NCBI RefSeq assembly: GCF_000328475.2
Contig: NC_026488.1
Coordinates: 124,001-188,000 of the forward strand
DNA length: 64,000 bases
From: Mycosarcoma maydis
Taxonomy: Eukaryota; Basidiomycota; Ustilaginomycetes; Ustilaginales
Reading direction: 5' to 3'
The notes below the pieces were generated by a model. The model did no database searches, was not told where the DNA came from, and was given only the letters and a program-made list of their open reading frames with translations. The position numbers and the translations under genes are program-made. Positions 23,879 to 40,237 of this stretch are shown here, one piece after another (the first letter of the stretch is position 1; each line of letters opens with the position of its first letter).

Positions 23879-24564
23879 TCAACTTGCCTTTGGCTTGGCC
23901 CTCGCTCTCACGCTCTTACGCAGGCAGGCACACACAACTTGGCATCTGGCTCCGCATCATCATTCCTTCCTAGCATCCACCAACTGCTTCTGTCCACTCG
24001 CGCATTCGTACGCGTCGTCCTCGTCGCCTGCGCCGCCGTTTCGGTCATCCTTGCTCGCTCTCCGTACAATCTCCAGTTTCGATCGGCCCAGAGCATAGAC
24101 AGCACCCTTGATCATCCTTCACAACCGCGACCATCGACCCTTTCGCTCTCTCTTTCTCTCTTGTGCTACATCTATACACGCCCCAAGCTTTCGAGCGGCG
24201 ATTTGACTTGGCGTGGCACGTTTTCTTTTACGACCTTCCCCGCTGCTCTCTTACCGCCTCCATGATGCAGCCACACTGAGCGTTAGCTTATCGACAATCT
24301 AGTACGATCGTCCATCCCCCATTCAAACGACCACGCCACGACACCATCTCATCTAACGCACCTGTCCTGTTCGACCAGCTTCCGAATCCCCACTCTCCAC
24401 ACCGGTTTGGCCCATGCCTTGAGCGCTTGGAACGAGCGCTCTTCTCCGTCTCTATTACTGAGCGCAGTTACAACAATCATCATCTACATCGCTCCCTCTG
24501 CCATTGTCAAGCACTACACACACCCGTCACTGCTCCTTCCGCATCCTTTTCACCGTACCACACC

Positions 24565-27500
24565 ATGCCGGCAGGAGCAGCACCAAGCGTGCCTCTCGAC
24601 AAGAGGACCACCGCATACGAGAACATCTTTGGTCGTCCCTCGGCAAAGCCAAAAGGCCCACAACCTCAAGCTTTTGCCCAACCATCCAACCCCGCCACCG
24701 GCCCCTTCCGTGCCCCGCCAAACTCGTATGCCGTCCACCAGCGATGGAACGGCGCTCCTCCCAACGTCTACGCTGCTGCGCCCTTCACTCCTAACGTCTA
24801 CATCGATCCCAACTTGGCCATCTCGAACAATCCCACATACTATCCTTCCGCCTATACACCAGCTCCCTCCGACGCTTACGATCCACACGCCGCCGATCGA
24901 AGGATCAGCACTGCGCCGTCGCTCGCCGGCTCAGACCCTAGATCCTCCATGTCCAGCTACTCGCACTACAACGGCCTCGCAGCCGGTGCAGCCGTTGCAG
25001 CCAGCGCAGCCAGCGCAGCCGACGCCTACCGAGTCCCTTCCACCTCCGCCACCCCCGCCAGCGCCTACGCCACACACTACCTTGATCAACACCACTCTGG
25101 CGCCTCCAGCCATACCACCAACGCTGCCAGTGCTTCCAACGTAGATCAGCATCCCGCGTCAACTCCGCCGCCNNNNNNNNNNNNNNNNNNNNNNNNNNNN
25201 NNNNNNNNNNNNNNNNNNNNNNNNNNNNNNNNNNNNNNNNNNNNNNNNNNNNNNNNNNNNNNNNNNNNNNNNCGAGATCTACCAGTTCAGGTGCGCGTGC
25301 CCACCTCTGGCTTTGGCGCCTAAGACGGCTATGACGACGACCGCAGAATCTCGGCTCCCACCCCTCCCACCCGCGGCAACTCGGCCTCCAGCTTTGGTGC
25401 CACCACCTCGATCTCCTCCATGACCTCGAACAAACTGCCTGCATCAACCTCGCGCTCGCCCGCCGCCACCACTCCCGCCACCTCGATCTACAACGGCATC
25501 CACCCCGGATCCGCGCTCGACGACGATGACGACGACGACGATGCGCTGCCCACCGGTGTCTTTACGCTTCTGACCGACTGCTACTCACCCACCTGCTCGC
25601 GCGACCGTCTGTGCTACAGCATTGCCTGTCCGCGACGCCTCGAGCAGCAGGCGCGACTCAACATGAAGCCACAACCTGTACTCCAACGTAGCGTCAGCAG
25701 AGAGTCGCTCAACGACACCAAGGAGCGAGGCGCGCTGTGGGCCGAATCCGTCTCGAAAGAAGTCTTTGACAGCATCAATGACACCGAAAGAAAACGCCAA
25801 GAAGCCATCAACGAGGTCATTTACACCGAACGCGACTTTGTCGCCGACATGGAATACCTCCGCGACCAGTGGGTCAAGCCGTTGCGCACCTCGGACGTCA
25901 TCCCCGAAGACCATCGCGACGACTTTGTCACCCAGGTCTTCTGGAACCTGCTCGAGATCCACGCCGTCAATGCCAAGCTCGCCGAGCTGCTCACCAAGCG
26001 CCAAAAGCAGGCCGACATCGTCGACCGCATCGGTGACATTCTGCTCGAGATGGTGCCGCACTTCCAGCCCTTTGTCAATTACGGCGCCCACCAACTCTAC
26101 GGCAAGTACGAATTCGAAAAGGAAAAGTCATCCAACGCCGCCTTTGCCAAGTTTGTCGACGAGACCGAACGTCTGCCACAGTCACGCAAGCTCGAGCTGA
26201 ACGGCTACCTCACCAAGCCCACCACTCGACTCGCACGATACCCCTTGCTGCTCGAACAGGTTGTCAAGTATACCCCGGAGGATCACCCGGACAAGCAGAC
26301 CATCCCCAAGGTCATCAAGATCGTCCGAGAGTTCCTCACAAAGGTCAACGTCGAGACCGGAAAGAGCGAGAACCGCTTCACGCTCGCCCAACTCGACCAG
26401 CAACTCGTCTTCAAGCAGGGCGAGGCGGTCGATCTGCGCCTTCGAGACGAACAGAGAGAGCTCGTCTTCAAGGGTCCGCTCAAGAAGCGAGGCGGTACGC
26501 AGAGCGAAAGCGCCGAGCTACAGGTCTTCTTGTTCGACCACGCCCTGCTCATGGTCAAGCCCAAGACGGTCAACAAACACGACCTCTACAAGGTCTATCG
26601 CAAGCCCATCCCTCTTGAGCTGCTTATCGTCACCGTCTACGACGAGGTCCCCACAGGCAAGGGCTCCTCGACGCGCCCCAAATCCATCATGTCGCGCACT
26701 TCGACCGGCACACGCTACAGCGCCACCCCAGGCACAGCGCCCAAACAGGACGCCAAGACCGGCTACGCTCTCACCTTTACCTACCTCGGCAAGAAAGGCT
26801 ACTCGATGACGCTCTGGGCCAGCACCTTTGTCAGCCGCAAAAAGTGGTTCGAGAACATCGAGTCGAGACAAGACATTCTGCGACAGCGCAGCAACATCTT
26901 TGACACGATCACACTCTCGGAAAACTTTTTCCTGGGTCCCAACCGAGTCAACTGCTCGGTGCCCTTCGACTTTGGCCGCAGGATCATCTACGGCACCGAC
27001 GATGGCGTCTACCTCTCCGACCTACGTGAAAAGGCGCGCCCGCCCACCAAGGTGCTCCCCTTGCCTGGTGTCACACAGGTCGATGTGCTCGAGGAGTACC
27101 AGATCCTCATCGTACTTGCCGAAAAGTCGGTACACACCTTCACCCTTGACGCCTTGGACCCATCGGACCCAATGGGCTCGCTCAAGCGTGGCCGCCGCAT
27201 CTCGTCGCACACGTCGTTCTTCCGTGCCGGCATCTGCTTGGGTCGAACGCTGGTTTGCGTCGTCAAGTCGAGCTCTTTGTCTTCGACCATCAAGACGCTC
27301 GAGCCAATCGAGCAGAACGTGCGCGGCAAGAAGCAGCCCACCTTTAAGAAACTGCTGCAGGGCGGACAGGACACGCTGCGCGTCTTCAAGGAGTTTTACA
27401 TTCCCACCGAGTCGAGCTCGATCCACTTTCTCAAGACCAAGCTTTGCGTCGGCTGCACCAAAGGCTTCGAGATCGTCGACCTCGAGACGCTCGACACGCA

Positions 27501-28365
27501 GGGCTTGCTCGATCCGGCCGACGCCTCGCTCGACTTTGTCCACCGCAAGGAGAACGTCAAGCCGATCGCCATCTACCGCATCTCGGGCGTATTCCTGCTG
27601 TGTTACGACGAGTTTGCCTTTTACGTCAACAAAAATGGGTGGCGCGCCAAGGGCAACTGGATCATTCACTGGGAGGGCAATCCGACGTCGTTTGCTTACC
27701 ATCATCCGTACGTGCTGGCCTTCGAGCCGAGCTTTGTCGAGGTGCGACACGTCGAGACGGGAGCGCTCCACCAGGTTATTACCGGTGTCAATCTGCGGTG
27801 CCTGTTTGCCGATGTGCCACCGCCCACACCGAGCGTGCAGCAGCAGAACGCACAAGCGGCGGCGGTGATGCGAGTCAATCCCTTCAACGCAGCCATGGCC
27901 GGGCCATACGCACGACCCATGCCGCCTCTGCAGAACGGAATGGGTCCACCCATAGCACCGTTCGCCGCTGCACGACCGGGCTTTGTGCCTCCGCACGCTG
28001 CCAACGGCACCATGGTGCCTGGAGCGCCTGGTGTGGCCGGCTACGGCGCCGGCGTCCGACCGGTAGCGCCGCCGATGCGACCAGGAGCACCGCCCTTTCC
28101 TGGAGCGCCTATGGTTCATCCGGCCGCCGCAGCAGCTGGAGGCGCCTTCCCGCCCGGCGCACGTCCGCCTATGCCGTATGCCTTCCAGCAAGCATCGGCA
28201 CCAAGACCGCCACCGGTGCAACGCAATCCTGTGTGGGAGTCGGTCGCTGCCAGCCGCAATCAAATCGTGTTTATTGGCGACACGACCGTGTTCTGTGTGC
28301 GGCTGCACACCGACAAGGACTCGAGCAGCGGCACTATCTCGCCGTCGAGTTCGGCCAAGGGTTGA
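24565..28365 (+). CDS. ROM2: Rho guanine nucleotide exchange factor, Rom2-like, interrupted by an assembly gap
   Basis: Activator of Rho1-type GTPases in cell-wall integrity and polarity signalling at the plasma membrane. Order: low-complexity N-terminus (MPAGAAPSVPLDKRTT); gap 25173-25272; acidic DDDD run; a Cys motif (CYSPTCSRDRLCYSIAC, about 25580-25630); DH domain (INEVIYTERDFVADMEYLRD, about 25800-26340); PH domain (LVFKGPLKKRG to WFENIESR, about 26455-26870); CNH domain (VNCSVPFDFGRRIIYGTDDG to LRCLFADV, about 26940-27815); Pro/Ala-rich tail. This DH-PH-CNH order is that of Rom1/Rom2. I see no DEP domain. A TAA at 25321 lies in the same frame as the rest, 49 bases after the gap, where TAC would give a smooth GFGAYDGYDDD; a base error at a contig end is likely. 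The frame across the gap cannot be checked. Confidence 0.88.
25173..25272. other. Assembly gap of 100 N
   Basis: Exactly 100 N within the N-terminal low-complexity part of the Rho GEF gene. The true length is unknown. No obvious flank duplication, unlike the first gap. Confidence 0.97.
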
Positions 28366-28821
28366 TGTCGGGTTACATTTCGCTCGGATAGGTGGGTCTA
28401 CAGGACCAGTGCTAACGCTTTGTTGTTTGTGGGGTGACAGCTTTGATTTCTCTTGTACATCACGCATGCATTCACGATTGTCTTTTGCCTTTTCGCTTGC
28501 TGGTTGTGTGTGTGTGTGTGTGTGTGTCTGGCACGCGGCATTTTTTGCATGAATGTAAGATTGTAGTGTGCGTGGATGGTCGGAGCTTTCGTACGTGTAG
28601 TTTGATGACAAATGGCGAGAAATCGGATTGAGTCGGAGGTGGTGGAAATTCGCACGAGTTTGTGGAAGTTCGGCTCCGTTGGCTATGTTGGCTGTTGGGT
28701 GAGGGCGAAGAAGGCAGAATCGTGAATCGCAAAACTACGTTGATGATTCGAGGTATTGCTAGCGATGATTGTTGTTGTTCTGCATCCAACACTGTAACCA
28801 CTCTGCGCGAAATCAGCAAGA
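28366..28821. other. Spacer between the Rho GEF and QCR8
   Basis: 456 bp holding the Rho GEF 3' UTR and the QCR8 promoter. The only marked feature is a (TG)n run at 28505-28527. Confidence 0.7.
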
Positions 28822-29531
28822 ATGCGTGCTTCTCAGGCTTCATTCTCGGGCATGCCTACGGGCAAGAAATACGTAAGTGTCTGTAACGCGGACGGATGCG
28901 TTGGGGGTACAGTTTAAGATGTCAAGGATGGATATCGTGTTGGGATGGATGGTGTTGATGAATCGACTAGTTGGCGAGGTGTAGACCAACCATTATTGAC
29001 GCAACGGTTTTCTTTCACTTGTCTTCTCCCCCTGCTTGGTTGACGATGTGTTGATGTCTGTTCTCTCGACTTGGTACGAACCGCGCATCAACTGACAAAC
29101 GTTTGAAACTCGACCGACGAATCGTACGGCTTGAATTGCACAACGTTGGGACGATCGAACCACGACGACTCGGATCACTTGGCAAACGCTCGCACTCTCG
29201 CACACCACGTATTTCGCACGACTTGATGCGTGAACCCCATGCATTGTGTATCACTCACCACGTTTCACACTCACAGATGGGCTGGTGGGGCGACATGGGC
29301 GGGCCAACCCAACGAGGCATCGTCCAGTATTCGGTATCGCCGTTCCAGCAGAATGCGATGAAGGGTGCGCTGCACTCGTACATCTTCTATGGCTTCAAGC
29401 GCATCATGCAGCAGGCGCCCTACTTTGTGCTCCCCTTCGGCTTCGGTTATGGCCTCATCGCGTGGGCTAAGGGCAAGAACGCTTACTACAACTCGAAAGC
29501 TGGTCACCTCGAGCACGGTCACGACGAGTAA
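28822..29531 (+). CDS. QCR8: Ubiquinol-cytochrome c reductase subunit 8 (complex III)
   Basis: Small inner-membrane subunit of the mitochondrial cytochrome bc1 complex that contacts cytochrome b. Two exons: 28822-28872 (51 nt, 17 codons, MRASQASFSGMPTGKKY) and 29277-29531, separated by a 404-nt intron (donor GTAAGTGTC, acceptor TCACAG). The spliced protein has 101 residues. GKKYMGWWGDMGGPTQRGIV aligns with yeast GKTYMGWWGHMGG, and the AVSP-like YSVSPFQQ, a single hydrophobic segment (APYFVLPFGFGYGLIAWAKG) and SKAG near the end are all where Qcr8 has them. The exon 1 reading depends on the splice; without it the protein would lack the conserved GKKY. Confidence 0.93.
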
Positions 29532-30668
29532 ACTGTACACATTTCACTACTAGCTCGCCTCAAGTATAGTTTGCATTCCTCGAAACGGTTGGTTGTGTCG
29601 CTTGTGTGCTGCAACGGATTGCGAGCTTCGCTCGGAACGTCTGCCATTCACGATCCTTGGCGCTGACGTACAGGTCGTGCCATGTACTGTCGACAAATAC
29701 GCCGGCATAGTTGGCCGTGCAAGTTGCCGATAAGTATCGAGCTAGATGCGCACGTTCAGATATTGTTATGCATGCCGTAACGCTGTCCGAACTGAGTGTC
29801 CTCGAACCATCTTGCCAACTGATTCTGAGCAGCAGAGAGGCACACATGCGTATCTACCGAGGCGCCGTCCTTTCTGCTCCTATCACGAATACGTTCGGTC
29901 GCAACCGCGTTGGACCGTTCGATTGATAGATCAGCTCGACCTTGGCTGTGTCTCGGAGGCGTACATCGAGTGTGCAAGCTTGTGGTGCATCTTGTGTCGC
30001 GTGCTCTGAGTGCAATGTGATGCGTACACTGCACGAATGTGAATCACGAATGCACCTAGACCGCACGTTGCAGCACGTCGCTCTTTGTGAACCATACTCG
30101 GTCGCATCTAGATTCGCTACGCCTGATTCGTGATTGCGACCGCGAAAGCTCAACGTAACTTGGCCTCGCTTCCCGCCACCAGAGCTCCCACCAACGCTGC
30201 CTCGGTCTTCGCTGCCACGTTCAAGTTGTTGCCCAATACTTACAACTTGCCGCAACATGTCAGCCCGTCATTTGCCATCGCATACGCTTTCCAACCAATG
30301 CGCGTCATCTCTTGCCCATCGCTCCCATTACTAGCGCCCTCGATGCGTCGCTGGCTAATCATACATGCCCAAATACCACTTGATCGGTTCAAGCGTCAAG
30401 AGCGAGACACTCTGTAGCTCCATTGGCGTTAAGTCAGCGTTGGCTATCGCCGATTCGGACCCGGATCAGAGCAGCTCAAAACGAGAACACACCAGCGTAC
30501 AGCACGGCAACTTTCTTCATTCACGATTCACGATTGAGTTGTGATCATTCATGAACCCAACCAACCGTGAATAAATTCAATCACGAATCTGAATACCAAC
30601 GCACAGTTATATACTTCTCCACCGTTCGAAAAAATATACTTTGCGTTGATAAGACCTTCATAAACACG

Positions 30669-30674
30669 AAAAAA
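30669..30674 (-). terminator. RNA polymerase III terminator of the tRNA-Glu gene
   Basis: Six T residues on the transcribed strand, three bases beyond the discriminator base. Confidence 0.8.
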
Positions 30675-30677
30675 TAG

Positions 30678-30774
30678 TTCCCTGCCGGGGAATCGAACCC
30701 CGACCTGAGCAGATCCTGATTGTAGAATCAGTCTGACTGAAAGTGCCCTATCCTAACCGTTAGACGAACAGGGA
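30678..30774 (-). tRNA. tRNA-Glu (anticodon UUC) with a 25-nt intron
   Basis: Folds as a full cloverleaf. Acceptor stem TCCCTGT pairs with GCAGGGA, discriminator A. The D arm is GTCTAACGGTTAGGAT; the anticodon stem GGGCA/TGCTC encloses loop CTTTCA-C with anticodon TTC (30739-30741). The variable loop has 4 nt, and the T arm is CGGGG-TTCGATT-CCCCG. The intron (30713-30737) sits between positions 37 and 38, the canonical eukaryotic site, and contains its own CTGATT/AATCAG hairpin. Mature length 72 nt before CCA addition. Confidence 0.95.
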
Positions 30775-31324
30775 GTTTTTGCAAGTATCATTGAGAGAGC
30801 ATATTATGTTTATAACAGTTACACTTAGTTTGAGTGCATGATCCATTTGGAGAACATCATACCAAACGTTGTACGATCCGCTGTCAGACAGGTACGAAAT
30901 AGACGCCCCAAGCTGATGGAAAGATCCAGATCCAGATCCAGTGCCATAGTGCTCAGATTGGTTCGCGCGCAGATGGCTCCCAAAAGTCAAGCGATTCAAA
31001 AACGCCCATAGCGTATATGTGTCTTGTTGGTTTGAGAAACGAAGTGTAGGGAGTAACGGGGGGCAGCGCATGGACCCATTTTGAGTGGCCGCGCCAAAGC
31101 CCGCAATAACTATTTGTGATTCACGATTCTGGCACGAGCGCGCATGATGAATCTGCGAATGTATAACCGGCCGACAAGCGTGCCACTTGGCTCGGCGCTA
31201 TACATGCGCTCAACCACGAATCGCCATCACGGACGACAAGCGACACCCAAATACGGTTCAGGCTGGACAAGAGACGCGACGTATCCAGCGATTTCTACTC
31301 TGGCACCAAGCATCGACTGCAGTC

Positions 31325-32581
31325 ATGGCCACATCTCCGGTCGCTGGTGTTTACCACAACACGCTCCTGCAAGCGGTCTACTTTGGGCCTGGCTCGCTCG
31401 CTACCTCGCTTGCTGCTGCGATCGAGGCGCTGAATCTCAAGAACAAGAAAGCGTTTATACTGACAGGCAAGAGTCTGGCCACCAAGACCAAGCTGATCGA
31501 GCGTGTTGAGCATATTCTCTCGTGCAAAGGCTACTACAGTGGCGAGACGTATTTTGACATTGGAGAGCATGCGCCAGTAGCAGGTATACGGGAGGCAGTG
31601 CAACGTATCAAGCGATCGAATGCGGACGTGATTATCGCTGTGGGTGGCGGCTCGCCCATCGACGCTGCGAAAGCGGTCTCGTTCTACCGACATGAACAAG
31701 AATATGGGCAAGAGAGCGCCAGAAGTGGGACGACTAGTGCGGATCTGTTCATCCCAACGATTGCGGTGCCTACGACGCTTTCGGTAGCAGAGACCACGCA
31801 GAACGCCGGGTTCAAGTCGGACCAAGGACACAAGATCGGCGTCTCGTCCAAGAACCTCGTCCCTCGTGCTGTTATCTATGATGCTGAGCTGACACTGGAT
31901 ACGCCAGAACGTCTGTGGTTGTCCACGGGCATCCGTGCGCTGGATCATGCGATCGAGTACCTGTATCGACCCGACACGCATCCTTTGTTGCGTCCCAGCG
32001 TCCAATCGGCAATCCGTCATCTGTTCACCTACTTGCCACTGTGCAAGGCGGATCCTCAAAACGTCGACGTCAGGCAAAAACTTCAATTATCCTCTTTCAA
32101 CTCTCTGTGGCCCGAGGCGAGGACGGGTGCGCTCGGACTATCGCATGGCCTCGGTCACAAGCTCGGCGCCACTTACGCCATCCCACACGGCATCACGAGC
32201 TGCATCACTCTCGGCGCCACGGTCCGCTTTGTCGCCAACTGGAAGCATACACCAGTCTCGCACCTTGAGAACCTGGCAGATACGCTTGCGTTCATTCCTG
32301 CGCCATACAACCCGACTCCCGCTCCGCTCGGCAACAGCGTGGCTACCGATGCCAAAGACGTATGCGAGCAAGAGCTCAAGACGTTGCGCCAAAACGCGAC
32401 GCTGGTTGGCGACGCAGTGCAGAGGCTCGTCGACGATCTTGGACTGCATACCACACTCAAGGAATGCGGACTGCGTCCCGAAGAGACCGACGTGGTGGCA
32501 ACAAAGATAACAGGAGACCATCACAAGGGGGGCGAGTATTGGAACGGCGTCAAAGCAATCCTCGACAGTGTGTATCAGTGA
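31325..32581 (+). CDS. Iron-containing alcohol dehydrogenase family protein, maleylacetate reductase-like
   Basis: 418-residue NAD(P)-dependent oxidoreductase of the group III (iron-type) family. The nucleotide-binding loop GGGSPIDAAKAV is intact, as are the metal-site signatures ALDHAIEYLY and LSHGLGHKLGATYAIPHG, with Asp/His ligands in the expected order. The arrangement is closest to fungal maleylacetate reductase-like enzymes that act late in aromatic degradation, but the substrate cannot be decided from sequence, and no dioxygenase or hydrolase of such a pathway is nearby. The start at 31325 (MATSPVAGVYHN) places the first strand at the normal distance; the open frame extends 46 codons upstream without family similarity. 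Intronless; convergent with LNP1, only 194 bp away. Confidence 0.9.
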   Translation: MATSPVAGVYHNTLLQAVYFGPGSLATSLAAAIEALNLKNKKAFILTGKSLATKTKLIERVEHILSCKGYYSGETYFDIGEHAPVAGIREAVQRIKRSNADVIIAVGGGSPIDAAKAVSFYRHEQEYGQESARSGTTSADLFIPTIAVPTTLSVAETTQNAGFKSDQGHKIGVSSKNLVPRAVIYDAELTLDTPERLWLSTGIRALDHAIEYLYRPDTHPLLRPSVQSAIRHLFTYLPLCKADPQNVDVRQKLQLSSFNSLWPEARTGALGLSHGLGHKLGATYAIPHGITSCITLGATVRFVANWKHTPVSHLENLADTLAFIPAPYNPTPAPLGNSVATDAKDVCEQELKTLRQNATLVGDAVQRLVDDLGLHTTLKECGLRPEETDVVATKITGDHHKGGEYWNGVKAILDSVYQ

Positions 32582-32775
32582 CTAGCGCACGAGCGGCTGT
32601 AAACAGGGCACTTTTCACCTCACCACAGGCGCTCCGAGCGGAGCGGTCTGACTATTCGTGTGAACTGGGTTGTGTGGAATGGTATGATGTTGACTTGCAC
32701 GTTGGACGAAATGGACCAAGGCACGTATGGATTGGTGAGAGACTGTGGATGTGGTTTCGATTGCACTGCGCGCAA

Positions 32776-34068
32776 TCAGTCATCGTCCATGTCCATGCTG
32801 TTCTCGCTCGTGTTCGTATGTGACTTTCGTGAACGCAACGGCATGGTGCTCTGCTCCTTAGCATCTGGCGCTTCGCTGTTGATCGAGATGGGCTCGCGGC
32901 TCTCTTGTAGTGTCGCGATGGGCGGCCGATCCTCGTCGTCGTCGTCGTCGTCGTCATCGTCGCTGTCATCTGCACGCAGCTTGAGTCTGCTTCCCCTTTC
33001 GGTGCTGCTCGGCTTGGACGGCGTTGTATCCACCAATGCATGCACAGCTTGATGTGATGCTCTTGGCGTACCGCGCGCGCCACCAGGATTGTTGCTGTTG
33101 AACGGCGATCCGACGGGTGCTGAGCTGGGACGACGAGAGTTAAAGTGGGCGCAGTGAGGGCAGATGTACTGCACCTCGCTGAACTCTTGTTTGAGCGCCA
33201 AACCGTTGTGTGCGTGACAGCGCGCGCAGATCAGAGCGTACTTCTGCTCGGGCCCGGTCACAGTAGGATCGGCGCCGAGGATAGCATCGGCCAATTTGTC
33301 CAACCATGTCTTCTGCATCGGCACCATAGCTGCAGGTGGCGAGCGTCGAGGTGGTTGCACTGCATTTGCTTGCTGTCTCATGAACGCCATACGCTGAGCT
33401 TGGAGTGCTTGTGCTTCAGGTGTTGTTGGCGCGCGTTGAGGAGTTGCGTTTGCGGAAGAGTCCTCCTTGGAAGACGGTGAGCTTGACATGGATCTATTCG
33501 TTCCCTTTATCGGTGTCGAGGCAGCGGAAGCGGAAGCGGAAGCGCGAGCGTTGACGATAGTCGGTTTGGCACCTGCCTCATCGTACCTTTCGAGCAGTGT
33601 CCGCAGATGGTCGTACTTGGTAGCGCGTTTGATTTCGTCGATCTTTTCGCGCTTTTGCCTTTTCAGGTCGATCAAGTGCTTGTCCTCGGCGGCACCGATC
33701 CTCCTATACCACCACCTGACGATTCTTCTCGTCGAGAGGATCAGCACGGGGCTGCCTAACACTGGCAACCAGACGCTGAGCATTCTGGCGTTCTTCCATC
33801 CTACCTCTGCGTCCCAACCATGTGTTCTTGGCAGCGAGAAAAGCCCCAAGAACCAGCACACCGATGTGTACATCGCCCACAGAACGAATGCCTGTAGGGT
33901 AAGTGTCACTGAAGCCCTTCGTTCGCGCAGCCGGATTTGAGTCAGTCGAGATTGAACCGTGTTGATCTCCCCTTCGAGACGAGACAGTACCGTTTCGTAG
34001 TCGGTTTCGCGGTTACTTCGCTTCCACGGTAGGAACGATCCGCTGACCAGCGCATTGAATACACCCAT
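32776..34068 (-). CDS. LNP1: Lunapark, ER three-way-junction protein
   Basis: 430-residue ER membrane protein that stabilises three-way junctions of the tubular network. Order: a charged N-terminus with a coiled-coil-like segment (LSRLEGEINTVQSRLTQIRL), two hydrophobic segments (VTLTLQAFVLWAMYTSVCWF; WLPVLGSPVLILSTRRI), a basic helix (KRQKREKIDEIKRATKYDHL), a Ser-rich linker, then the Lunapark zinc ribbon at about 281-305, with CARC and CPHC pairs around the conserved ALICARCHAHNGLA. An acidic DDDDDDDDDED tract lies near the C-terminus, encoded by a GTC-type triplet run at 32935-32960. Intronless, ATG at 34068. Confidence 0.93.
   Translation of the reverse strand: MGVFNALVSGSFLPWKRSNRETDYETVLSRLEGEINTVQSRLTQIRLRERRASVTLTLQAFVLWAMYTSVCWFLGLFSLPRTHGWDAEVGWKNARMLSVWLPVLGSPVLILSTRRIVRWWYRRIGAAEDKHLIDLKRQKREKIDEIKRATKYDHLRTLLERYDEAGAKPTIVNARASASASAASTPIKGTNRSMSSSPSSKEDSSANATPQRAPTTPEAQALQAQRMAFMRQQANAVQPPRRSPPAAMVPMQKTWLDKLADAILGADPTVTGPEQKYALICARCHAHNGLALKQEFSEVQYICPHCAHFNSRRPSSAPVGSPFNSNNPGGARGTPRASHQAVHALVDTTPSKPSSTERGSRLKLRADDSDDDDDDDDDEDRPPIATLQESREPISINSEAPDAKEQSTMPLRSRKSHTNTSENSMDMDDD

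Positions 34069-40237
<6,169 letters not shown>

Larger units (their letters stand above)
21613..24564. other. Divergent spacer between RIM2 and the Rho GEF
   Basis: 2.95 kb with no convincing gene but a dense set of simple repeats: the AATTGGG-type array (21880-21956), an AATCGTG array (22344-22385), inverted heptamers near 23165-23200 and 23695-23790, and a CACTCA-type hexamer tract (23795-23878). The final 700 bp are pyrimidine-rich leader-like DNA of the Rho GEF gene. Confidence 0.6.
29532..31324. other. Spacer between QCR8 and the alcohol dehydrogenase, containing a tRNA gene
   Basis: 1.8 kb without a supported protein gene. A tRNA-Glu gene lies on the minus strand at 30678-30774. Heptamer-like sites occur near 30042, 30124, 30518-30535, 30577 and 31121. 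Confidence 0.65.

Noticed and set aside
27022..28611. 529-codon minus-strand ORF opposite the Rho GEF CNH region
   Set aside because: Antisense shadow of a gene with a clear domain structure; Arg/His-rich with no recognisable domain.
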